DNA of 5,167 bases, from NCBI GenBank assembly GCA_020629595.1, contig JAHDDA010000202.1, positions 1 to 5,167 of the forward strand. The letters run 5' to 3'. Source of the stretch: Chitinophagales bacterium (GTDB lineage: Bacteria; Bacteroidota; Bacteroidia; Chitinophagales; UBA2359). Numbering within the stretch: the first letter of the stretch is position 1; every line of letters begins with the position of its first letter. This document shows positions 1-4,740 of this stretch, one piece after another. Under the pieces are notes generated by a model. That model was not told the origin of the DNA and did no database searches. It was given only the letters and a program-made list of their open reading frames with translations. A program made the translations under genes and the position numbers.

Positions 1-130
1 CTTTTCGGGCAATTAAATCAATTTCTCCGTGTCGAAATCGCCAATTTTGAGCCAACACATTAAAATCGTTATCTATTAAGTACTCTTTGGCTTTTTCTTC
101 GCCCCAATCGCCTAACTCTTTTTTGGTCAT
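1..130 (-). CDS. yraN: YraN/UPF0102 family nuclease-like protein, 5' part only (3' end beyond window edge)
   Basis: An ATG at 130-128 opens a frame that stays open to the window edge, giving 43 residues plus one base. The protein begins MTKKELGDWGEEKAKEYL and continues through a W-R-F-R-H-G-E-I-D-L-I-A stretch at residues 30-41. This is the N-terminal signature of the UPF0102/YraN family: an early G-x-x-G-E-x-x-A-x-x-(Y/F)-L helix, then the GEIDLI strand (E36, D38) that carries acidic residues of a predicted PD-(D/E)XK nuclease fold. Family members are usually about 110-130 residues, so roughly two thirds is missing here. The biochemical role of the family is poorly established. The gene lies 44 bp downstream of the toxin-MenC fusion on the same strand and may be cotranscribed with it. 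Only a 7-of-8 match to the -7 box (135-142) lies in the gap. The identification is firm; the function is not. Confidence 0.88.
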   Translation of the reverse strand, partial: MTKKELGDWGEEKAKEYLIDNDFNVLAQNWRFRHGEIDLIARK

Positions 131-174
131 AAATCTAAAGTAAAGGGAAAATTTGATAAGGAATAGAGAAAACA

Positions 175-1602
175 TCATACTTTTTTCAATAATTCTATAT
201 TCCAGTTTTTATTTTCATTGTAACCAATTTGCCCATTTTTGATGTACAATGGTGATTCAAAGTTGTTGGTATATAATTTACCTGTTCCTAATCCTTGTGG
301 CATTGGGTTGTTTTTTGTAAATGTCCATTGGGCAATGGCATTTAATCCAATATTACTTTCGAGTGCCGAAGTTGCCCACCAGCCAATATTTCTTTCTTCT
401 GCCAAAGCAATCCAGTTATCAGCTCCAGCAAAACCACCAATAAAACTTGGTTTTAAAATAATGTATTGTGGCTTTATTGTTTCAAGGCACTTTATTTTAT
501 CCGATTCATCAAAAATGCCAATTAATTCTTCATCTAAAGCAATGGGTAAAGGTGTTTTTTCGCAAAGATTTGCCATTTCTTGCCACTGTTTTTGTTTAAT
601 GGGTTGCTCTATTGAGTGTAGTTCTAATTCCGATAATCTTTTTAATTTTTCTAAAGCATTTGCAGGTGAAAAAGCACCATTAGCATCAACTCTAAGTTCT
701 ATTTCTGAAGCAGAAAACTCTGAACGTATAGATTTTAACAAACTTATTTCTGTTTCAAAATCAATTGCTCCAATTTTCATTTTTATACAAGAAAAACCAG
801 CCGATAATTTTTCCTTAATTTGTTGTTTCATAAAATCGGCTGTTCCCATCCAAATTAAGCCATTTATGTTTTGTTGCTTTGTTCCTTCTGTAAATACTGA
901 AGGGAAAAGAATGTGTGGTTTTGTAGCATTTAATTCTAATTGTGCTATTTCTAAACCTATTTGAATAGAGGGAAATTCTTTTAAACTTTCAAGGTTGGCT
1001 TGTTGGTTAGAAGAATAACTAAGATATTGATTTATATTTTCACAAACTTCACTGAGTTTTTCTTCATAATCTGGTCGATCATCAATGCTTAAACCTCGCA
1101 AAATGCCACATTCTCCAATATAGGTTTTATTTGGTTTTTCTTTGTTTTCAACTAATATAAAATAACTATCTTTTGTTTTTAAAACACCACGAGAAGTTCC
1201 GCTGGCTTGTTTAAAAATTAAGGTGTGTTTTTTCCAGGTGGCTGTGAGTTTATCTTTTGATAACTCTTTTTTTAACTGTTCAACTATTCTTTTTATAACA
1301 TTAGTATCAACAGTTGAAAATTCTGATTTATTATAAATTGATAATAGGAATATAGTATTTGAAGATTCATCAAAAGTATAAATAAAAGAGATAATTCTAA
1401 GTCCCCCACTTTTTCCTTTCCCTTTACTTTTAACAGCAAGTTTTATTTTATAAATATCTTCAGAAAGCTTATCACCTAATTTTGGATTTTCTATCAGTTC
1501 GATTTCAAGTGCTTTAAGTTCACTTTTTAATGAATGGTATTTTTTAATAAGTGGTTTAGCTTCGGATTTGAAATTTGAAGTTAATTCAACATTATTTGGC
1601 AT
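175..1602 (-). CDS. menC: RelE-type toxin fused in frame to o-succinylbenzoate synthase (MenC)
   Basis: This 475-residue protein has two parts. Residues 1-114 read as a RelE/ParE-superfamily toxin: F11-K12-x-E-A-K near the start, the basic run SKGKGKSGGLR (59-69) and LLSIYNKSE (86-94). Residues ~119-475 are MenC, an enolase-superfamily enzyme that dehydrates SHCHC to o-succinylbenzoate in menaquinone synthesis in the cytoplasm. MenC evidence: the SGTSRGVL lid loop (134-141), the K274-M-K276 catalytic lysine pair, metal ligands D306 (DANG), E332 (IEQP) and D357 (DEE), lysine K384 (ILKPS), and a typical GLGTGKLYTNN end (437-447). Flavobacterial MenC is normally about 340-350 residues, so the extra N-terminus is unusual. 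The start ATG (1602-1600) overlaps the end of the antitoxin gene by 11 bp, a classic translationally coupled toxin arrangement. There is no other in-frame ATG before codon 252. The enzyme half looks active. Whether the toxin half still cleaves mRNA is unknown. Confidence 0.92.
   Translation of the reverse strand: MPNNVELTSNFKSEAKPLIKKYHSLKSELKALEIELIENPKLGDKLSEDIYKIKLAVKSKGKGKSGGLRIISFIYTFDESSNTIFLLSIYNKSEFSTVDTNVIKRIVEQLKKELSKDKLTATWKKHTLIFKQASGTSRGVLKTKDSYFILVENKEKPNKTYIGECGILRGLSIDDRPDYEEKLSEVCENINQYLSYSSNQQANLESLKEFPSIQIGLEIAQLELNATKPHILFPSVFTEGTKQQNINGLIWMGTADFMKQQIKEKLSAGFSCIKMKIGAIDFETEISLLKSIRSEFSASEIELRVDANGAFSPANALEKLKRLSELELHSIEQPIKQKQWQEMANLCEKTPLPIALDEELIGIFDESDKIKCLETIKPQYIILKPSFIGGFAGADNWIALAEERNIGWWATSALESNIGLNAIAQWTFTKNNPMPQGLGTGKLYTNNFESPLYIKNGQIGYNENKNWNIELLKKV
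178..1248 (-). other. menC: MenC (OSBS) domain of the fusion (residues ~119-475)
   Basis: The domain starts at the point where stand-alone flavobacterial MenC proteins begin: a first strand of the form T-A-x-(Y/W)-K-K-x-x-L-x-F-K, here residues 120-131. The capping domain (~119-230) and the barrel with all expected catalytic residues (K274, K276, D306, E332, D357, K384) are complete. The codon at the expected start position is CTC (L119). No ATG, GTG or TTG lies in frame between the toxin start and the enzyme, so no separate MenC product is predicted from this frame. Confidence 0.9.
1261..1602 (-). other. RelE/ParE-type toxin domain of the fusion (residues ~1-114)
   Basis: The segment has the full length expected of a free-standing RelE-type mRNA interferase (about 100-115 residues). 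It has two N-terminal helices (residues ~10-38), a short acidic/NP loop (N39-P40), a beta-sheet with the basic segment K52 to R69, and the closing strand with Y90, K92 and E94, followed by a helix (I103-L114). In Bacteroidota toxins of this type, the lysine-rich GKGKSGG loop, the arginine after it and the Y-x-K-S-E motif are the conserved features, and all are present. Nothing visible suggests decay. It ends where MenC begins, with no linker longer than about four residues. RelE acts inside the ribosomal A site, so a ~40 kDa C-terminal partner may hinder it; that is inference. Confidence 0.85.
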
Positions 1603-1882
1603 ATTCTACTTCTTCTTCTAATTCACCAAAAAACTCGTCTAAACTTGTTCCTTTTTTACTCCCTTTTATAATTTCATCAACTTCGGCAAGACCTTTTTTT
1701 AATTTCTCTTTCAAAAGCAACTTTTGTTGCGTAGCTATTTCTGGCGATGGTTGAATTACTACTGATTCAACCTCTTCGACTGTTATTTTAACCTTAGTTT
1801 GTCCAAAAACAGCAATTAATCTATCTAAAAATTCTTGATTTAGTTCTGACGTTAACGCTTCTATTGAAAGTTTTGCATCCAT
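1592..1882 (-). CDS. Antitoxin-like small acidic protein preceding the RelE-type toxin
   Basis: This 96-residue protein is encoded directly upstream of the toxin-MenC gene and overlaps it by 11 bp: its TAA stop lies inside the first toxin codons. Residues 12-38 (LNQEFLDRLIAVFG, then the strand KVKITVEE) resemble the small N-terminal dimerisation or DNA-binding module of Bacteroidota antitoxins that pair with RelE-type toxins. Residues 54-73 form an amphipathic helix. The C-terminus (81-93) is very acidic, as expected for a segment that wraps a basic toxin. No classical helix-turn-helix is obvious. The family call rests on size, charge, position and overlap more than on a signature motif. It probably neutralises the toxin half of the fusion and may repress its own promoter, as paired antitoxins commonly do. 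The start ATG sits 15 nt after a good -7 promoter element. Confidence 0.78.
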   Translation of the reverse strand: MDAKLSIEALTSELNQEFLDRLIAVFGQTKVKITVEEVESVVIQPSPEIATQQKLLLKEKLKKGLAEVDEIIKGSKKGTSLDEFFGELEEEVEYAK

Positions 1883-1897
1883 TTCTTAAATTTCAAA

Positions 1898-1905
1898 CAA
1901 ATATA
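1898..1905 (-). promoter_or_regulatory. Candidate -7 promoter element for the antitoxin/toxin-MenC operon
   Basis: On the minus strand the bases read TATATTTG, an exact match to the Bacteroidota -7 consensus TAnnTTTG. The antitoxin ATG follows after 15 nt, implying a leader of only about 10 nt. No convincing TTG-type -33 element is seen at the usual spacing, because that region is the terminator hairpin of the upstream gene. A chance match in A+T-rich DNA is possible, but this is the only match in the short intergenic gap. Confidence 0.5.
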
Positions 1906-1950
1906 CACCAAAAACAAAAGCCCATCTTTCATTAATAAAAGATGAGCTTT
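1905..1950 (-). terminator. Rho-independent terminator of the acyl-CoA dehydrogenase gene
   Basis: On the minus strand, arm AAAGCTCATCTTT (1950-1938) and arm AAAGATGGGCTTT (1929-1917) pair over 13 positions with a single G-U wobble, around an 8-nt loop. The hairpin is followed by a T-rich tail, TGTTTTTGG (1916-1908). It begins 54 nt after the dehydrogenase stop codon and separates that gene from the antitoxin operon. There is no U-tract on the plus-strand side, so it is oriented to stop minus-strand transcription. Confidence 0.75.
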
Positions 1951-1965
1951 GGGGTATTTAGTTAA

Positions 1966-1989
1966 GTTGAATTTTACTTAAAACTCAAC
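1966..1989. repeat. Imperfect 24-bp palindrome in the 3' region of the dehydrogenase gene
   Basis: The arms GTTGAATTTTA and TAAAACTCAAC face each other across two bases. As minus-strand RNA all arm positions can pair, with one G-U. It lies 15 nt after the dehydrogenase stop and upstream of the clear terminator, and it is not followed by a run of T on the minus strand. It could be a 3' mRNA-stabilising hairpin, a second weak terminator, or a protein-binding site. Nothing decides between these. Confidence 0.45.
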
Positions 1990-2004
1990 ACTAAAAACTT
2001 ATAA

Positions 2005-3219
2005 TTACTTAAACGCCTGAAGTCCTGTAATATCGTGTCCAGTAATTAAAAGGTGAATGTCGTGTGTTCCTTCATAAGTAATTACCGATTCTAAATTCAT
2101 CATATGTCGCATTATTGGATATTCTCCAGTAATACCCATTCCACCGTGAATTTGTCGAGCCTCACGTGCAATTTCTAATGCCATATTAACATTATTACGT
2201 TTTGCCATAGAAATTTGTGCTGGAGTTGCTTTGTGCTGTTCTTTTAAATTACCAACTCTCCAAGCCAATAATTGAGCTTTTGTAATTTCGGTAATCATTT
2301 CAGCTAATTTCTTTTGCATTAACTGAAAACCACCAATTGGCTTTCCAAACTGAATACGTTCTTTAGAATAACGTAAAGCAGAATCATAACAATCAATAGC
2401 TGCACCAATTGCTCCCCAAGCAATACCATAACGAGCCGATGACAAACAAGTTAAAGGTCCACGAAGACTGGCTACGCCTGGTAAAATATTTTCTTTTGGT
2501 ACACGAACATTATCAAATACTAATTCGCCTGTTGCTGATGCACGTAACGACCATTTTCCGTGGGTAGTTGGCGTTGTAAAGCCTTCCATTCCACGTTCAA
2601 CAATAATTCCTTGGATTTTACCTTCTGGATTTTTTGCCCAAACAACAGCAATATCAGCAAAAGGTGCATTTGAAATCCACATTTTTGCTCCATTTAAGAT
2701 TACGTGATCGCCATCATCTTTAAAGTAGGTTTCCATTCCACTTGGGTTTGAACCGTGGTTTGGTTCTGTTAAACCAAAACAACCCATCATTTCGCCAGTA
2801 GCTAATTTGGGTAAATACTTGTGTTTTTGAGCTTCAGAACCGAAAGTGTAAATTGGAAACATTACCAACGAACCTTGAACCGATGCTGTAGAACGAATAC
2901 CTGAATCTCCACGTTCTAATTCTTGCATAATAATTCCGTAAGAAATTTGGTCTAAGCCACTTCCGCCATATTCTTCTGGAATAAATGGACCAAATGCTCC
3001 TATTTCTCCTAAGCCTTTGATTATTTGCTTTGGAAATTCAGCACGCTGAGCATAATCTTCAATGATTGGACTAATTTCTTGTTTTACCCAAGATTGCACA
3101 GACTCACGAATAATTAAATGCTCTTCAGTTAATAAATCGTCAATTGCATAATAATCGTGATGACGGTATAAATCAGTTTTTACCGATTTGTGCACTTCGT
3201 TTAATGTATCTACTGACAT
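2005..3219 (-). CDS. Acyl-CoA dehydrogenase, glutaryl-CoA dehydrogenase-like
   Basis: This 404-residue, full-length flavoprotein of the acyl-CoA dehydrogenase family introduces an alpha-beta double bond into an acyl-CoA and passes electrons to an electron-transfer flavoprotein. Visible features are an N-terminal helical domain (~30-145) with IPEEYGG (80-86), the FAD/substrate-contacting CFGLTEPNHGSNP (147-159), a middle beta-domain with W-S-L-R-A-S-A-T-G, and a C-terminal helical domain with RIQFGKPI and ITYEGTHDIH (380-389). E383 is at the position of the catalytic base of human glutaryl-CoA dehydrogenase. R109 in GIRSTASVQ matches its Arg that binds the substrate carboxylate. The similarity therefore points to glutaryl-CoA as substrate (lysine/tryptophan degradation), though many Bacteroidota copies are annotated only generically. 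It is transcribed alone, with its own promoter region and terminator. The ATG at 3219 is the only sensible start. Confidence 0.93.
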   Translation of the reverse strand: MSVDTLNEVHKSVKTDLYRHHDYYAIDDLLTEEHLIIRESVQSWVKQEISPIIEDYAQRAEFPKQIIKGLGEIGAFGPFIPEEYGGSGLDQISYGIIMQELERGDSGIRSTASVQGSLVMFPIYTFGSEAQKHKYLPKLATGEMMGCFGLTEPNHGSNPSGMETYFKDDGDHVILNGAKMWISNAPFADIAVVWAKNPEGKIQGIIVERGMEGFTTPTTHGKWSLRASATGELVFDNVRVPKENILPGVASLRGPLTCLSSARYGIAWGAIGAAIDCYDSALRYSKERIQFGKPIGGFQLMQKKLAEMITEITKAQLLAWRVGNLKEQHKATPAQISMAKRNNVNMALEIAREARQIHGGMGITGEYPIMRHMMNLESVITYEGTHDIHLLITGHDITGLQAFK

Positions 3220-3279
3220 TCTTAATAAATTATAGGTTATGAATTATTAGTTTCTATGTTTTAAACAGATTTGAAGCCA

Positions 3280-3287
3280 CAAAGTTA
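3280..3287 (-). promoter_or_regulatory. Candidate -7 promoter element for the acyl-CoA dehydrogenase gene
   Basis: The minus strand reads TAACTTTG, an exact TAnnTTTG match. The dehydrogenase ATG follows after 60 nt, giving a leader of about 50-55 nt. A clear -33 TTG is not visible at 19-21 nt spacing. It lies back to back with the folB promoter element, 30 bp away on the other strand. Confidence 0.5.
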
Positions 3288-3317
3288 TCTTATTTTTTAG
3301 AAACTTTAATTAAGCAT

Positions 3318-3325
3318 TACTTTTG
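3318..3325 (+). promoter_or_regulatory. Candidate -7 promoter element for folB (predicts a leaderless or near-leaderless mRNA)
   Basis: The plus strand reads TACTTTTG, an exact TAnnTTTG match, followed by only 5 nt before the folB ATG at 3331. Since Bacteroidota transcription starts a few bases after this element, the transcript would begin at or very near the start codon. The T-rich stretch around 3291-3299 is near the usual -33 region but is not a good TTG match. Confidence 0.5.
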
Positions 3326-3330
3326 CAATT

Positions 3331-3672
3331 ATGGCAAAAGTTGGAATTAAAGGAATAAAATTGTATGGTTACCACGGCTTTTTCAAAGAAGAATCTATAA
3401 TTGGAGCTTGGTTTATTTACGATGTTGAAGTTAAGTACGAATTAGATTTAGAAAATTTAAACGATTCGCTACAAAAAGTTATTGATTATGGCGAGATATA
3501 TGAAATTGTTAAGGCTGTTAATTATAAACCTAAAAAATTGATCGAAACCTTAGCTTTTGAAATAAAAAACGAAGTAATTAAAAAATTTGGGCAAATTGAT
3601 GTAAAAATTCGTGTTACAAAGCCAAATCCACCTTTAGGAGGTGATGTTGGAGCTACTTTTTTTGAGTGTTGA
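3331..3672 (+). CDS. folB: Dihydroneopterin aldolase (FolB)
   Basis: This 113-residue cytoplasmic enzyme of folate synthesis cleaves 7,8-dihydroneopterin to 6-hydroxymethyl-7,8-dihydropterin and glycolaldehyde. The length is typical of the family (about 115-120 residues). Signature positions are the first strand I-K-L-Y-G-Y-H-G (9-16) followed by E20/E21, D-Y-G (52-54) with Y53, the L-I-E-T-L-A helix (70-75) with the pterin-binding E72, and the R-V-T-K-P-N-P-P-L-G-G segment (94-104) with K97. These correspond to the Glu, Tyr, Glu and Lys of the characterised S. aureus and E. coli enzymes. The gene stands alone: it diverges from the dehydrogenase gene and converges with the beta-lactamase-like gene, whose stop codon is 4 bp away. 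No obvious terminator follows it. The ATG is fixed by alignment of the first strand and by the immediately upstream promoter element. Confidence 0.95.
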   Translation: MAKVGIKGIKLYGYHGFFKEESIIGAWFIYDVEVKYELDLENLNDSLQKVIDYGEIYEIVKAVNYKPKKLIETLAFEIKNEVIKKFGQIDVKIRVTKPNPPLGGDVGATFFEC

Positions 3673-3676
3673 GTTT

Positions 3677-4738
3677 TCACTTCAAAACCATATCTAACAA
3701 CTGAACGCCAATATTATCAACCAAAGGTGTATTGGTGTTTGCCATAATTATAACTGCCGAATTTTGTTTTGGGCAGAAAGCAACAAAACATCGGTGTCCT
3801 GTTGTTTTACCTGAATGTGTGTAAACACTCCAACCCACTTTTTTTGCCTTTACTAAATGCCAACCATAACAAGCTTTTGCTTTTTTCTTAGGAATTTTTA
3901 TTTGAGGCAACAACTGATAGCTCATAAAATGTGAAGGCTCTTTTGGTGCTAAATATTCTTGAATTACACCTATTAAACTTTGCAGATTACCATAAGTATT
4001 TACAGAAAAATCTAAATAATCTGGAGTCTTCCAACTGGGTGTTGGTTTACCTTTAATGGTATGTCCTTGAATTGTTTGTTTTTGTCCTCTTAAAATAGCT
4101 CCTAAAGTATCTTTGGCTATACAACCCAAAATTGCATAACCAACATTAGAGTATTCATATTTCTCGCCTTCTTTCCATAATTCTTTAGGCTTATAACTTT
4201 CTAAATAGTCAAATAAATATTGCTCTGAATAATTTTCCCAAACTTGATTATCATCGGATTTTACAAATTTTAAATTATTAGGGTTTTTAGGAAAACCAGC
4301 AGTATGTGTCAATAAATGTTTTAGCGTTATTTGCTCTAAATATTTATTATCAAAATTTAAGTTTAGAAAATTGGTCATTGGTAAATCAAGACTTTCCAAA
4401 TGATTATTTTTATATTCTTGTAAAAAAAGTGCAGCAGTAAATGCTTTTGTTAATCCACCAATTTCAAAATAAGATAAGCTATCAGGTGCGTTGCTATTCT
4501 CATCACTAATTTTTCCACCAAAAAATTGATGTACTTTTCCTTGTTCAATCACACCAATAGCAATTCCATAACTATTTTCTTGTTGAGTATAAAAGTCAAT
4601 CATATACTCAACTTCAATTTCCCAATCGGCTTTTTTAGATTTATTATTTTGGGCTGAAATAGAAATTGAAAAAAAGAAAAATAAAGCTATTATTAAACGA
4701 AAAGTATTCAACAAAAAACGGTTTTTACTGTTAGGCAA
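3677..4738 (-). CDS. Exported serine-beta-lactamase-fold protein with Ser-to-Gly at the nucleophile (likely pseudoenzyme), TTG start
   Basis: This 353-residue protein is of the beta-lactamase/class C penicillin-binding family. Residues 1-29 form a signal peptide: basic start K5/R7/R14, hydrophobic L15-F23, and likely cleavage at SISA|QN (29/30), so the protein is exported. Family landmarks are F-E-I-G-G-L-T-K-A-F-T-A (91-102), L-L-T-H-T-A-G-F (142-149), Y-S-N-V-G-Y (196-201) and H-S-G (308-310). The expected SxxK nucleophile is G95 (codon GGA), while K98, Y196 and the HxG motif remain. The segment between Y-S-N and the G-H-x-x-x-G-K-P-x-P-x-W region (225-236) is roughly 30 residues shorter than usual, so the substrate-site region is reduced. 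Hydrolase activity is therefore doubtful; a binding role or ongoing decay is possible. The start is TTG at 4738-4736, preceded directly by an in-frame TAG. The next in-frame ATG (codon 46) would lose the signal peptide. The frame is otherwise intact. Confidence 0.85.
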   Translation of the reverse strand: MPNSKNRFLLNTFRLIIALFFFFSISISAQNNKSKKADWEIEVEYMIDFYTQQENSYGIAIGVIEQGKVHQFFGGKISDENSNAPDSLSYFEIGGLTKAFTAALFLQEYKNNHLESLDLPMTNFLNLNFDNKYLEQITLKHLLTHTAGFPKNPNNLKFVKSDDNQVWENYSEQYLFDYLESYKPKELWKEGEKYEYSNVGYAILGCIAKDTLGAILRGQKQTIQGHTIKGKPTPSWKTPDYLDFSVNTYGNLQSLIGVIQEYLAPKEPSHFMSYQLLPQIKIPKKKAKACYGWHLVKAKKVGWSVYTHSGKTTGHRCFVAFCPKQNSAVIIMANTNTPLVDNIGVQLLDMVLK

Positions 4739-4740
4739 CT

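Noticed and set aside
135..142. Possible promoter element (TACTTTAG, minus strand) just before the YraN-family gene
   Set aside because: It matches the -7 consensus at only 7 of 8 positions, missing one of the key TTTG bases. The gene is only 44 bp behind the fusion gene, so cotranscription explains it without a promoter.
239..964. 241-codon open frame on the plus strand
   Set aside because: It lies wholly antisense to the MenC coding sequence, its product resembles no known protein, and the opposite strand encodes a clear enzyme with catalytic residues. It is a shadow frame.
175..1602. Fusion as a simple frameshift or single-base sequencing error
   Set aside because: The toxin and enzyme share one frame with a seamless junction, and the ancestral stop, intergenic DNA and MenC ATG are all absent. 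A single indel cannot create that. A larger assembly deletion is not excluded and is listed as a check.
3677..4738. Calling the beta-lactamase-like gene a pseudogene
   Set aside because: The frame is intact over 353 codons, with a good signal peptide and the remaining motifs kept. Loss of one catalytic residue and a TTG start suggest a divergent or inactive protein, not a broken gene.
4621..4740. Promoter for the flavin reductase gene within the signal-peptide region
   Set aside because: No exact TAnnTTTG match was found on the plus strand in this stretch. The nearest candidate, TATTTTG near 4644, lacks one base of the consensus and is about 90 bp from the start.
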